DNA of 64,000 bases, from positions 55,458 to 119,457 of the forward strand of contig NZ_JAUSRN010000018.1 in the NCBI RefSeq assembly GCF_030811855.1, written 5' to 3'. A model generated the notes under the pieces. That model ran no database searches, was not told the origin of the DNA, and worked only from the letters and a program-made list of their open reading frames with translations. Both the position numbers and the translations under genes were made by a program. Shown one piece after another: positions 34,448 to 43,048 of this stretch (position 1 is the stretch's first letter; the number at the start of each line of letters is the position of its first letter). This stretch comes from Variovorax paradoxus. Lineage in GTDB: Bacteria > Pseudomonadota > Gammaproteobacteria > Burkholderiales > Burkholderiaceae_C.

Positions 34448-34840
34448 TCAGCGCTTCTTGCGCAGGAGCTCCGCCTGTTTTGCCAGCTCTACCGCTTCGA
34501 CGACCTGCTGGATGGAAAGCGGGCCGGCCAGCAGCACCTCGCCTGCAAGAACGCTTTCCAGCGCGGCGCGTCCTTCGCGCCCTGTCAGCCAAGCGAACAC
34601 CGAGGTGATCGAGCCGCCGCCGAACCTGGCCTGCAGCGCCTCGGATGCCGCGCGGCTGACCTCGACGAACGCCGCGTGATCGGCCGCGGCCGAAGCGGCG
34701 CGAACCACCACGCAGTACGCTTCGAGCTTGTCGGCTTCCGCGCGCAGGCGGTCTGCCTTGGCTGCGTTGGGGGCGGCCGGATCATGGGGTGCCGGTTTGG
34801 AGGGATCGGTGAACGGATCGGAAGGCATGGAGGCATTCAT
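34448..34840 (-). CDS. Small helical protein, function unknown
   Basis: 130 residues; ATG at 34840 with GGAGGCTTCTTGCA upstream. The N-terminal 30 residues are Pro/Ala/Asp-rich and likely disordered; from about 30 on, alternating Ala/Leu/Glu (RLRAEADKLEAYCVVVRAAS, and later VVEAVELAKQAELLRKKR) suggests amphipathic helices that may form a coiled coil. One cysteine, no membrane segment. I do not recognise a family. Its start faces that of the small gene at 34975 across about 130 bases. Confidence 0.6.
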   Translation of the reverse strand: MNASMPSDPFTDPSKPAPHDPAAPNAAKADRLRAEADKLEAYCVVVRAASAAADHAAFVEVSRAASEALQARFGGGSITSVFAWLTGREGRAALESVLAGEVLLAGPLSIQQVVEAVELAKQAELLRKKR

Positions 34841-34974
34841 TGCAAGAAGCCTCCGATTGTCGCGGCACCCGGTACCCTGCCTGGATTCACGACGATCTTG
34901 TTACTCACCGCTGCGCTCCGGAGTGCATAGAGTTGCCTCGCGGGCCACCCACGGCGCGCCACAAGGAGCCGGCG

Positions 34975-35256
34975 ATGACCCAGGAATGCAGCACCACCGA
35001 CAGCCGAGTCGCGCAAGCGATCGGCCTCTACCGCAGCATTGCAGCGTGCGATGAATGCATTGCGCGCGGCGATGACGTTCATGCGATCACGGCGGCGCTG
35101 ATGCTGCCCTGCTACCAGGCTGAGTTCATGCGCGTGGTGCTCGAACTGGGCCCGAAGGAAGAGAACGAATTGAGTACCGCACTGCGGGGGAGCGGCCGCC
35201 CTTCTCACTCGACAAAAAGCAGCGCGGGGCATTCGAGCGACGCCCGTACGGCTTGA
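34975..35256 (+). CDS. Small protein overlapping the E2 gene end, function unknown
   Basis: 93 residues from the ATG at 34975 with ACAAGGAGCCGGCG upstream, a strong site. The N-terminal part (residues 1-65) has three spaced cysteines (C5, C25, C28) and the sequence IAACDECIARGDD, a plausible small helical protein. The final 18 residues lie opposite the C-terminal codons of the convergent E2 gene (52-base overlap). They are unusual in composition (Ser/Ala/Thr-rich), so the original stop may have been lost and the frame extended. No family recognised. Confidence 0.55.
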   Translation: MTQECSTTDSRVAQAIGLYRSIAACDECIARGDDVHAITAALMLPCYQAEFMRVVLELGPKEENELSTALRGSGRPSHSTKSSAGHSSDARTA

Positions 35257-36467
35257 ATGAATTCGGACGCAAGCTGCCCGTCCACCACCCGGTGATCGAA
35301 AGAGGAGGACAGGTTCATCATGCGGCGCGCAACCACCGCGCCGCCTTGCATCACCGGGCGCTGCACGATGCGGTTGACGCCGACGATCGCGACCTCGGGC
35401 GCGTTGATGATCGGCGTGGAAGCAATTCCGCCCAGTGCGCCGAGGCTGGTCACGGTGATGGTGGAGCCGCTCAGCTCGTCGCGCGTGGCTCGGCCGGCGC
35501 GCGCGGCTTCGGCCAGGCGCGCGATCTCGGTTGCGCTGGACCAGAGGTCGCGCGCTTCCGCGTGGCACAGCACCGGCACCATGAGGCCGGCCGGCGTCTG
35601 CGTGGCAATGCCGACGTGCACCGCACCGTGCCGCGTGAGCACGCCCTTTTCGTCGTCGAACCGGGCGTTGATCTGCGGGAAGCCCGGCACCGCCAGCACC
35701 ACCGCTCGCACCAGCAGCGGAAGCAGTGTCAGGTGCGCGCGCTCGGCGCCCCAGCGTTCATTGATGCGAGCGCGCAGCAGCTCCAGTTCGGTGACGTCGA
35801 TCTCCTCGACGTAGGTGAAGTGCGGAATGCGGCGCATCGCATCCTGCATGCGCTGTGCAATGCGGCGGCGCACGCCGGTGATGGGCACGGCCTCTTCGTC
35901 GTTGCGCTCGGCAAGGGGCGACGCAGTCGGCGGCTGCGGTGCGTGGCGGCGGACGAGCCAGGCGTCGAGGTCCTCGTGCAGGATGCGGCCCGGGTCGCCG
36001 CTGCCCGGTACTTGTCGAAGGTCGATGCCAAGGAGCGCGGCCCGATGGCGCACCGCGGGCGAGGCGAGCGGCTTGGCGGACGATGGGCGCGTGCGTTCGG
36101 CCGACGCGGGTGTCGGCACTGGCGGGGGTATGGGTGCAGGCGCAGGCGCAGGCGCAAGTGCAATTGCGGCTGCCGGTGCCGGTGCTTGTGCCGGCGCGGC
36201 CCGCACCGCCTCCGTCTCGCCGCTGGCCCCCACATCGATCCGGATCAGCTCCGCCCCCACCGCCATCTGCCGCCCCACTTCGCCGCCGAGCGCGAGCACC
36301 TTGCCGGCCACCGGCGAGGGGATCTCGACGGTGGCCTTGTCGGTCATCACGTCGGCCAGCACCTGGTCTTCGATCACCGTGTCGCCGGGCTGCACGTGCC
36401 AGGCCACCAGTTCCACCTCCGCGATACCTTCTCCTAGATCGGGCACCTTGATTGCATGCGTGGCCAT
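35205..36467 (-). CDS. Dihydrolipoamide acyltransferase (E2) of a branched-chain-type 2-oxoacid dehydrogenase
   Basis: 420 residues. One lipoyl domain (1-78, with lipoylated Lys in VMTDKATVEIPS), an Ala/Pro-rich linker (about 88-120), a peripheral-subunit-binding domain (about 130-170, SPAVRHRAALLGID) and the acyltransferase core (about 195-420). The active-site His is in SSFDHRVVDG. It moves the acyl group from lipoyl to CoA. The pairing with E1alpha and E1beta upstream on the same strand, adjacent without a gap, indicates a branched-chain oxo-acid dehydrogenase complex (leucine/valine/isoleucine degradation), though acetoin or pyruvate use cannot be excluded. Confidence 0.9.
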   Translation of the reverse strand: MATHAIKVPDLGEGIAEVELVAWHVQPGDTVIEDQVLADVMTDKATVEIPSPVAGKVLALGGEVGRQMAVGAELIRIDVGASGETEAVRAAPAQAPAPAAAIALAPAPAPAPIPPPVPTPASAERTRPSSAKPLASPAVRHRAALLGIDLRQVPGSGDPGRILHEDLDAWLVRRHAPQPPTASPLAERNDEEAVPITGVRRRIAQRMQDAMRRIPHFTYVEEIDVTELELLRARINERWGAERAHLTLLPLLVRAVVLAVPGFPQINARFDDEKGVLTRHGAVHVGIATQTPAGLMVPVLCHAEARDLWSSATEIARLAEAARAGRATRDELSGSTITVTSLGALGGIASTPIINAPEVAIVGVNRIVQRPVMQGGAVVARRMMNLSSSFDHRVVDGQLASEFIQAVRASLECPALLFVE

Positions 36468-37490
36468 TCAGTCCTCCATGGCGCGCCGAAGCGCGGCGCC
36501 AACGCGGGCCGGGCCCGGAAAGTAGGCCCACTCCTGCGCATGCGGATAGGGCGTGTCCCATCCGGCCACACGCCCTATCGGCGCCTCCAGGTGGTGGAAG
36601 CAATGTTCCTGCACCAGCGCCGCCAGCTCGGCACCAAAGCCGCTGGTGCGCGTGGCCTCGTGCACGATCACGCAGCGGCCGGTCTTCTTCACCGATGCGA
36701 CGAGGGTCTCCAGGTCCAGCGGCCACAGGCTGCGCAGGTCGATGATCTCGGCGTCGATGCCAGTCTCTTTGGCGGCCGCTTCCGAAACGAACACCATGGT
36801 GCCGTAGCTGATCACCGTCAGGTCGGCGCCGGGGCGGAACACCGTGGCCGATTCGAGCGGCACCGTGTAGTAGCCCTCGGGCACTTCGCCGAGTGGATGG
36901 CCGGTCCATGACACCAAGGGCCGGTCATGGTGGCCGTCGAAGGGGCCGTTGTACAGCCGCTTGGGCTCCAGAAAGATGACGGGGTCGTCGTTCTCGATCG
37001 AGGCGATCAAGAGGCCCTTGGCATCGCGCGGATTGGAGGGCATCACCGTGCGCAGCCCGCAGACGTGCGTGAACAGACCCTCGGGGCTCTGGCTGTGCGT
37101 CTGGCCGCCGTAGATGCCGCCGCCGCAGGGCATGCGGATGGTGATCGGCGCGGTGAAATCGCCCGCTGAACGGTAGCGCAGGCGCGCCGCCTCGGACACG
37201 ATCTGGTCGTAGGCGGGATACACGTAGTCGGCAAACTGCACTTCCACCACCGGGCGCAAGCCGTAGGCGCCCATGCCGATGGCCGAGCCGACGATGCCGC
37301 CTTCGTTGATGGGCGCATCGAACACGCGCGAGCGGCCGTACTTGGCCTGCAGGCCTTCGGTGCAGCGGAACACGCCGCCGAAGTAGCCCACGTCCTGGCC
37401 ATAGACGATCACGTTGTCGTCGCGCTCGAGCATCACGTCCATGGCGGAGCGCAGGGCCTGGATCATGGTCATCGAAGCCATGGCGTTCAT
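36468..37490 (-). CDS. 2-oxoacid dehydrogenase E1 beta subunit (branched-chain type)
   Basis: 340 residues from the ATG at 37490, which overlaps the E1alpha stop (ATGA). The thiamine-pyrophosphate domain shows DDNVIVYGQDVGYFGG, EGLQAKYG..RVFDAPINEGGIVG and EVQFADYVYPAYDQIVSEAA; the C-terminal transketolase domain holds VISYGTMV and VIVHEATRTSGFGAE. It forms the alpha2beta2 decarboxylase with the preceding subunit and delivers the acyl group to the E2 encoded directly downstream (no gap). The sequence pattern fits BkdA2 more than PdhB. Confidence 0.92.
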   Translation of the reverse strand: MNAMASMTMIQALRSAMDVMLERDDNVIVYGQDVGYFGGVFRCTEGLQAKYGRSRVFDAPINEGGIVGSAIGMGAYGLRPVVEVQFADYVYPAYDQIVSEAARLRYRSAGDFTAPITIRMPCGGGIYGGQTHSQSPEGLFTHVCGLRTVMPSNPRDAKGLLIASIENDDPVIFLEPKRLYNGPFDGHHDRPLVSWTGHPLGEVPEGYYTVPLESATVFRPGADLTVISYGTMVFVSEAAAKETGIDAEIIDLRSLWPLDLETLVASVKKTGRCVIVHEATRTSGFGAELAALVQEHCFHHLEAPIGRVAGWDTPYPHAQEWAYFPGPARVGAALRRAMED

Positions 37491-38728
37491 CCCTCCGACG
37501 CCAGCTGTTCGCGCTGCCGCTTCAAGTGCTCGGGCATGTCCTTGTAGACGTCCTCGAACATGGTCGCCGCGCCGGCGACATGGCCGTCGGCCATGGAGCC
37601 AAAGCGCTCGGCCTCCCTCAGCGCGGTGTTCACCTGCGCATCCAGGTCCGCCTGCGTCTGCTCGTGCTCCTGCTGCGACCAGGCACCGATGGACGTGAGA
37701 TGTTTTGCAAGGCGCGGAATCGGATCGCCGAGCGGGAAATGCGCCCAGTCGTCGGCTGGCCGGTAGCGCGAGGGATCGTCCGAGGTCGAGTGCGCGCCGG
37801 CGCGGTAGGTCACCCATTCGATCAGCGTCGGCCCGAGGTTGCCGCGGGCACGCTCGGCTGCCCAGCGCGAGGCGGCCAGCACCGCGAGAAAGTCGTTGCC
37901 ATCCACGCGCAGCGAAGCGATGCCGCAGCCGACGCCGCGCGCCGCAAAGGTGGTGGCCTCGCCGCCGGCAATGGCCTGGAAGGTCGAGATCGCCCATTGG
38001 TTGTTGACCACGTTGAGGATCACCGGCGCGCGGTACACATGCGCAAAGGTGAGCGCGGTGTGGAAGTCGGACTCGGCCGTGGCGCCGTCGCCGATCCATC
38101 CCGAGGCGATGCGCGTGTCGCCCTTGATTGCCGAGGCCATGCCCCAGCCCACCGCCTGGATGAACTGCGTGGCCAGGTTGCCCGAAATCGAGAAGAAGCC
38201 GGCCCGCTTCATCGAATAGCACACCGGCAGCTGCCGGCCCTTGAGCGGGTCGCGCTCGTTGGACATCAGCTCGCAGATCATCTCCACCATCGACACGTCG
38301 TCGCGCACCAGCAGCAGGCCTTGCTGCCGGTAGGTGGGAAAGCACATGTCGCCCTGCTGCAGCGCCATCGCGTGGCCGGTGGCAATGGCTTCCTCGCCCA
38401 GGCACTGGATGTAGAACGAGATCTTTTTCTGCCGCTGCGCGATGAGCATGCGGGCATCGAATGCGCGCGTCTTCATCATGGCGCGAAGGCCTCGGCGCAG
38501 CAGTTCGGGGTCGGCCTCCGGCACCCATGGGCCGACGGCGCGGCCCTCGTCGTCGAGCACCCTCACCAGCGTGTAGGCCAGGTCGCCGGTGTCGGCCGGC
38601 GATGCATCGACGGGAGGTTTTCGCACCTCGCCGGCCGGCGAAAGGTGGAGATAGGAAAAATCGGTCTCGCGCCCCGGCCGCCCGGTGGGCTCCGGCACAT
38701 GCAGACGAAGAGATGCGCCCTGGCTCAT
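37487..38728 (-). CDS. 2-oxoacid dehydrogenase E1 alpha subunit (branched-chain type)
   Basis: 413 residues from the ATG at 38728, with GGAGACAACGCG upstream; an earlier in-frame start at 38767 is less supported. The thiamine pyrophosphate motif is GDGATAESDFHTAL followed by VVNNQWAIS. The stretch MKTRAFDARMLIAQRQKKISFY is characteristic of branched-chain E1alpha. The protein decarboxylates the branched-chain 2-oxoacid. First gene of a three-gene unit with E1beta and E2; no separate lipoamide dehydrogenase gene is seen here, so E3 must be supplied elsewhere. Confidence 0.92.
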   Translation of the reverse strand: MSQGASLRLHVPEPTGRPGRETDFSYLHLSPAGEVRKPPVDASPADTGDLAYTLVRVLDDEGRAVGPWVPEADPELLRRGLRAMMKTRAFDARMLIAQRQKKISFYIQCLGEEAIATGHAMALQQGDMCFPTYRQQGLLLVRDDVSMVEMICELMSNERDPLKGRQLPVCYSMKRAGFFSISGNLATQFIQAVGWGMASAIKGDTRIASGWIGDGATAESDFHTALTFAHVYRAPVILNVVNNQWAISTFQAIAGGEATTFAARGVGCGIASLRVDGNDFLAVLAASRWAAERARGNLGPTLIEWVTYRAGAHSTSDDPSRYRPADDWAHFPLGDPIPRLAKHLTSIGAWSQQEHEQTQADLDAQVNTALREAERFGSMADGHVAGAATMFEDVYKDMPEHLKRQREQLASEG

Positions 38729-38856
38729 CGCGTTGTCTCCGCGCTCGATGGGATCGCTCGCCAGCAAAGCCTAGCGAATTTCAGCCGAAAGCGCAGTCGG
38801 TCAAGCGCGTATTTCTCTCCATGCGCACGAGCCCCGCGCGCTCCAAGTGGTGGGCG

Positions 38857-39138
38857 TTACGCCACGGCTTCGAAGAAAGCAAGCTTCCGAGCGCGAGGCA
38901 GTGCCTTGACCTTGATCTCGGCCCGCAGCGCACTTCCCTTGTCAGGGTATTCGCGGGCGGCCAGTACGCGTAGCGGAGGCCGCGCGCGTGTGAACTTGGC
39001 GCCCAGGCCGAACACATGCTGGAAGAAGCGCTGCTCCACATCGAGCGCGATCCCCGCGTAGTACACGCCGCCTTCGCATTCGAGCAGGTAGAGCCAGTAA
39101 GGCACAGGTCCGGCATCGGGCAAGGTCGAGGAAGGCAT
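38857..39138 (-). CDS. GIY-YIG nuclease-domain protein (UPF0213-like)
   Basis: 93 residues from the ATG at 39138. The GIY-YIG core is visible as YWLYLLECEGGVYYAGIALD, with a conserved region RARPPLRVLAAREYPDKGSALRAE further on. This is the short stand-alone type (YhbQ/UPF0213), with a nuclease fold and no added DNA-binding domain; its cell role is unclear. It is divergent from a small helix-turn-helix gene only 30 bases away, so the two promoters must overlap. Confidence 0.85.
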   Translation of the reverse strand: MPSSTLPDAGPVPYWLYLLECEGGVYYAGIALDVEQRFFQHVFGLGAKFTRARPPLRVLAAREYPDKGSALRAEIKVKALPRARKLAFFEAVA

Positions 39139-39168
39139 GGGCCGGGATTGTGCAGCGACAATGCGCCG

Positions 39169-39441
39169 ATGGCCCAAGGCAAACGCATCTCGGCGGACAT
39201 CGACAGCGGCGCCCTCGAGGCAATCAGGCGCATGGGTGCGGCCGCCAAGCAGGCGCGCACCGATGCCGGCGAAGGCCAGGCCGCTGCGGCCGCACGGCTG
39301 GGTGTGCACGTACAGACAATCTCCCGAATCGAATCGGGCGAGCCGGGCGTCGCCATCGGACACGTGATGGGGATGCTTGCGCTCTACGGTATCGAAACGA
39401 AGTTGCTGCTTACTGGCGATGGCCAGCCTGAGTCCCCCTGA
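39169..39441 (+). CDS. Small XRE-type helix-turn-helix protein
   Basis: 90 residues from the ATG at 39169. Most of the protein is a single HTH: AIRRMGAAAKQARTDAGEGQ, then AAAARLGVHVQTISRIESGE, the XRE recognition helix. The remainder continues as AIGHVMGMLALYGIETKLLL, which resembles the antitoxin/HipB-like small regulators. No toxin gene (HipA) is seen next to it; the nearest neighbour is the divergent GIY-YIG gene. Probably a DNA-binding regulator of itself or of that gene. Confidence 0.8.
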   Translation: MAQGKRISADIDSGALEAIRRMGAAAKQARTDAGEGQAAAAARLGVHVQTISRIESGEPGVAIGHVMGMLALYGIETKLLLTGDGQPESP

Positions 39442-39558
39442 CTCGGTTCATCTGCCGAGTGCGAGCAAGCGGCAGCAGGCGTACAGTCGAGTGATCGAGC
39501 CCACTGGCGCTGGCGGCTGCCGCGGCCCCGCGAGGCTCTCCACGAATGGAGGTCGAAG

Positions 39559-39870
39559 ATGTCCCAGCACGCCATTACCGCTGTTCACTTCAAAGACGGA
39601 AAGATCGATCTCGTCGCCATTCACCCGGTTGTGGAGCAGGAGTTCGGGTCGACGGAATTCGCCCTGGGCGCGGCACGGCGAATCAGCGTTGGCGAATGCG
39701 CCGACCTCCTCGCCGCCGGCGAGGAAGTGTGCCTTGCAAGGCGCACCGAAAGCCACGCCTGGGAGGTTCTGTGCGACGTGAACCTCTTGCCGGACGGAAC
39801 CGGCATCACCAGCGTCGACATCGTGGGCCGTCCCAACGATGCGTTGCAGAAGCTTCCCGCGTGGGAATGA
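39559..39870 (+). CDS. Conserved small protein, function unknown
   Basis: 103 residues; GGAGGTCGAAG precedes the ATG. Alternating beta-type segments (ITAVHFKDGKIDLVAIHPVV, ARRISVGECADLLAAGEEVC) suggest a small alpha/beta fold; two cysteines, no signal, no membrane segment. I do not recognise a domain. The next gene (DUF1330) starts 71 bases downstream on the same strand, and the two may be co-expressed. Confidence 0.65.
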   Translation: MSQHAITAVHFKDGKIDLVAIHPVVEQEFGSTEFALGAARRISVGECADLLAAGEEVCLARRTESHAWEVLCDVNLLPDGTGITSVDIVGRPNDALQKLPAWE

Positions 39871-39941
39871 GGGCGCCAGCAGGCCATTGAGCGAGCGGCT
39901 ATATTGCCCGCTCAACAACCGAGCGAGAGAAAGAAATCACC

Positions 39942-40232
39942 ATGGCAAAAGCCTATTGGGTCAGTGCGTACCGTTCCATCAAGGACGCCGACAAACTTGC
40001 GGCCTACGCAAAGCTGGCCGGCCCGGCAATCACCGCAGGCGGCGGGCGTTTTCTGGCGCGCGGCCTGCCCGCCGAGGTCTATGAGCACGGGTTGCAACAG
40101 CGCGTCGTGTTGATCGAGTTCGACAGCGTCGAGCAGGCCAAAGCCACGCACGACAGCCCCGATTACCAAGTTGCACTTGCCGCGCTGGGCGATGGTGTCG
40201 AGCGGGATCTGCGGATCATCGAAGGCGCCTGA
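39942..40232 (+). CDS. DUF1330 family protein
   Basis: 96 residues; GAGAGAAAGAAATCACC precedes the ATG. DUF1330 (dimeric alpha-beta barrel type) features: AYWVSAYRSIKDADKLAAYA, the middle AGGGRFLARG, and VVLIEFDSVEQAKATHDSPDY near the end. Function undefined in the family, which is common near stress and aromatic-degradation genes. A hairpin (40241-40256) follows the stop. Confidence 0.9.
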   Translation: MAKAYWVSAYRSIKDADKLAAYAKLAGPAITAGGGRFLARGLPAEVYEHGLQQRVVLIEFDSVEQAKATHDSPDYQVALAALGDGVERDLRIIEGA

Positions 40233-40240
40233 CCCGAGCG

Positions 40241-40256
40241 GGGCGCCGGAGCGCCC
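40241..40256 (+). terminator. Terminator-like hairpin after the DUF1330 gene
   Basis: 6-bp stem GGGCGC / GCGCCC with loop CGGA, 8 bases after the DUF1330 stop and followed by TATTTC. It touches the 3' end of the convergent DUF2934 pseudogene and could act for both strands. Confidence 0.5.
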
Positions 40257-40454
40257 TATTTCTTCTGGCTGTCGACCTGCTTTTCCGCGTCCAGCCAATC
40301 CTGCACTTCCATCTCCGGGGGCACCGCCCCGACGCACATAAGCGTCATAGGCAGCGCGGCGGATGCGCGCCTCTCGCGAGTCCGCGTCTTCACTCTCGTC
40401 CTGCGTCGTTTGCTGTTGCTGCTGCTGCTGTTCAGTGGCATCGGACGGCTGCAC
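40256..40454 (-). pseudogene. DUF2934 gene with +1 frameshift in a C/G homopolymer
   Basis: From a GTG at 40454, with GAGGGG 8-13 bases upstream, the frame encodes a polyglutamine-rich N-terminus and then IRRAAYDAYVRRGG, the first half of a DUF2934 domain. The second half (EVQDWLDAEKQ, ending DSQKK and a stop at 40256) is in a frame shifted by one. The shift falls at five consecutive G on the + strand (40317-40321). Reading four instead gives RRGGAPEMEVQDWLDAEKQ, a continuous DUF2934 domain. So the gene is broken by one extra base, either a true mutation or an error in the sequence. It lies 85 bases downstream of the DUF6766-like gene on the same strand. Confidence 0.7.
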
Positions 40455-40539
40455 GGCCGACCCCTCGGCGGCGCCAATCCAACCTTCTGCGAATTTTGCG
40501 CAAGCACACCGTCAACGGATGAGCGCCTTGCCGGGCACT

Positions 40540-40962
40540 CTATTGCTTGTTGCTGCGCTCGCGCCTCGCCCATCGCGGGTCGGTATGGCGGCCGCTGTAT
40601 TCCTCGTCGATTTCTTCGATCAGCTTCTCGGCGTTCTTCGGATCGACCGCGGCAAGGATCGCGTCGAGCTTGGCCTCCATCCGGTCGTCGCCTTCCTTCG
40701 ACTGCGGCGAGCCCAGGTAGAGCAGAAAGGCCAGGCCGCCCACCTGCCAGAGCAGCTGCAGGAACTCGGACTGCCAGTTCTCCAGCGTGTCGCGCATCAT
40801 CTCAACCAGGTAGTTGCTGAACTCGATGGGATGGCCGAACTGCGTCTGCTCGTTCACATAGGCGAACCAGCCGAAGACCCAGTGGCCGATCAGGGAAATG
40901 AGAAAAAAACCAGCCGTGACCCAGGCGAAGCCATAGAGCTTCAAGATCGATTTCTTCTTCAT
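40540..40962 (-). CDS. DUF6766-like inner-membrane protein
   Basis: 140 residues. One clear membrane segment (about 12-32: AWVTAGFFLISLIGHWVFGWF), then a region with FSNYLVEMMRDTLENWQSEFLQLLWQVGGLAF that contains a second hydrophobic stretch. ENWQSEFLQ resembles the DUF6766 pattern I recall. The C-terminal tail is charged (EAKLDAILAAVDPKNAEKLI, then RWARRERSNKQ) and probably cytoplasmic. Function unknown. The pseudogene downstream on the same strand (DUF2934) may have formed a unit with it. Confidence 0.65.
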   Translation of the reverse strand: MKKKSILKLYGFAWVTAGFFLISLIGHWVFGWFAYVNEQTQFGHPIEFSNYLVEMMRDTLENWQSEFLQLLWQVGGLAFLLYLGSPQSKEGDDRMEAKLDAILAAVDPKNAEKLIEEIDEEYSGRHTDPRWARRERSNKQ

Positions 40963-41087
40963 GCGGGCGCCCCCTTGTTGTTCGGTAAGGGGGATTCGGC
41001 GCCTCCCGCAGCGCGAAGCGGGAAGGAGAAGGCCAACGTTGCGTCGATGGAGTGTCCTACGCCGGCGGCGTTCCGGCTCTCAGGCCC

Positions 41088-42968
41088 TCACTCCACGGTC
41101 ACGCTTTTTGCCAGGTTGCGCGGCTTGTCGACATCGGTTCCACGCGCGCAGGCCGTGTGATACGCCAGCAGTTGCAGCGGCACCACGTGCAGGATCGGCG
41201 AGAGCGCGCCGTAATGCTCGGGCATGCGGATCACGTGCAGCCCTTCGCTGCCCTTGATCTTGGTGTCGCCATCGGCCAGCACATAGAGCACGCCGCCGCG
41301 CGCGCGCACTTCCTGCAGGTTGCTCTTGAGCTTTTCGAGCAGCATGTCGTTGGGTGCCACGGCCACGACAGGCATCTCGCTCGTGACCAGCGCGAGGGGT
41401 CCGTGCTTGAGCTCGCCGGCGGCGTAGGCCTCGGCATGGATGTAGGTCACTTCCTTGAGCTTGAGCGCACCTTCGAGCGCAATTGGATAGTGCAGCCCAC
41501 GGCCGAGGAACAGCGCGTTGTCCTTGCGCGCGAAGTCTTCGGCCCAGCCGATGATCTGCGGCTCGAGCGCGAGCACGGACTGCAGCGCAACGGGCAGGTG
41601 GCGCATTTCCTTCAGATAGCGCGCTTCGTCGGCTTCGCTCAGGTGGCCTTTGCTCTGCGCGATCGCCAGGGTCAGCAGAAAGAGGCCGGCCAGCTGCGTG
41701 GTGAAGGCCTTGGTCGACGCCACGCCAATTTCCACGCCGGCACGCGTGATGTAGGCCAGCTTGCATTCGCGCACCATCGCGCTGGTGGCCACGTTGCAGA
41801 TGGTCAGCGTCTGCTCCATGCCGAGCGAGCGCGCATGCTTGAGCGCGGCCAGCGTGTCGGCGGTTTCGCCCGACTGGCTGATGGTGACCACCAGCGTCTT
41901 CGGGTCGGGCACCGAATCGCGGTAGCGGTATTCGCTCGCAATCTCGACCTGGGTCGAGATCTTTGCGATGCCTTCGAGCCAGTACTTGGCGGTGCAACCG
42001 CTGTAGTAGCTGGTGCCGCAGGCAAGGATGAGGATCTTGTCGATGTCCTTGAAGACTCGGTAGGCGCTGGCACCAGTGGCGCCGTCCTGCCCGATACCGT
42101 CGAACAGCTCCGGCACGATGCCGGCTACGCCTTCGAGCGTGTCGCCGATGGCACGCGGCTGCTCGAAGATTTCCTTCTGCATGTAGTGGCGATACGGGCC
42201 GAGTTCGGCCGCGCCGCTGTGCGCCTGCACGGTGCGCACCTGGCGTTGCACGGGCTTGTGGTTGCGGTCGACGATCCAGTATTTGCCGGGCTGCACGTCC
42301 ACCACGTCGCCTTCTTCGAGATAGACGATCTGGTCGGTCACGCCGGCCAGCGCCATGGCATCGCTCGCGAGAAAGTTCTCGCCGCCCTCTTTGCCCGCGC
42401 CGAGGATGAGCGGCGAGCCCGCGCGCGCACCGACCACGCGCTGCGGCTCGTCGCGGCAGATCACGGCAATGGCGTAGGCGCCGTGCAGCTGCAGCACCGC
42501 GGCCTTCACGGCCTCGAAAAGGTCACCGTCGTAGAGGCTGTCGACCAGGTGAGCAATGACTTCGGTGTCGGTCTGACTCTCGAAGACGTAGCCCTTGGCT
42601 TCGAGCGCCGCGCGCAGGGCTTCGTGGTTTTCGATGATGCCGTTGTGCACCAGTGCAATGCGGCCGGGCCGCGTGCCTTGCGCATCGGCGCCGGGGCCGT
42701 GGCTGAAATGAGGGTGGGCGTTGTGCACGGCCGGGGCGCCGTGCGTGGCCCAGCGCGTGTGGGCGATGCCGGTGAGGCCCTCGACATGGTCTTCGCGCAC
42801 CTGGGTGACCAGATCCGCCACGCGCGAGGTGGTGCGCGCCCGCGTCAGGCCGCCGGCATGAACCGCCACGCCGCAGGAGTCATAGCCGCGGTATTCGAGC
42901 CGCTGGAGGCCCTGAACGAGGACCGGAACGATGTTGCGATGGGACGCTGCGCCGACGATGCCGCACAT
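41088..42968 (-). CDS. glmS: Glutamine-fructose-6-phosphate aminotransferase (isomerizing)
   Basis: 626 residues. N-terminal glutaminase domain: catalytic Cys is residue 2 (MCGIVGA), with RLEYRGYDSCGVA and TRWATHGAP. The two SIS sugar-isomerase domains (about 300-626) hold CGTSYYSG and TISQSGETADT, and the C-terminus is DKPRNLAKSVTVE as in most GlmS. It makes glucosamine-6-phosphate, the first committed step of UDP-GlcNAc synthesis; the partner GlmU is encoded about 650 bases away (43620-45050). No glmS ribozyme-like leader is seen upstream. It is divergent from an Lrp/AsnC gene across an A+T-rich gap. Confidence 0.96.
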   Translation of the reverse strand: MCGIVGAASHRNIVPVLVQGLQRLEYRGYDSCGVAVHAGGLTRARTTSRVADLVTQVREDHVEGLTGIAHTRWATHGAPAVHNAHPHFSHGPGADAQGTRPGRIALVHNGIIENHEALRAALEAKGYVFESQTDTEVIAHLVDSLYDGDLFEAVKAAVLQLHGAYAIAVICRDEPQRVVGARAGSPLILGAGKEGGENFLASDAMALAGVTDQIVYLEEGDVVDVQPGKYWIVDRNHKPVQRQVRTVQAHSGAAELGPYRHYMQKEIFEQPRAIGDTLEGVAGIVPELFDGIGQDGATGASAYRVFKDIDKILILACGTSYYSGCTAKYWLEGIAKISTQVEIASEYRYRDSVPDPKTLVVTISQSGETADTLAALKHARSLGMEQTLTICNVATSAMVRECKLAYITRAGVEIGVASTKAFTTQLAGLFLLTLAIAQSKGHLSEADEARYLKEMRHLPVALQSVLALEPQIIGWAEDFARKDNALFLGRGLHYPIALEGALKLKEVTYIHAEAYAAGELKHGPLALVTSEMPVVAVAPNDMLLEKLKSNLQEVRARGGVLYVLADGDTKIKGSEGLHVIRMPEHYGALSPILHVVPLQLLAYHTACARGTDVDKPRNLAKSVTVE

Positions 42969-43048
42969 AGTGAGCTGCCTTTGGGATCAAGAGGAGGCCT
43001 GATGGTAGATACCGTGTGGAAAAATATGCGCTCGAAATTCCATCGATT

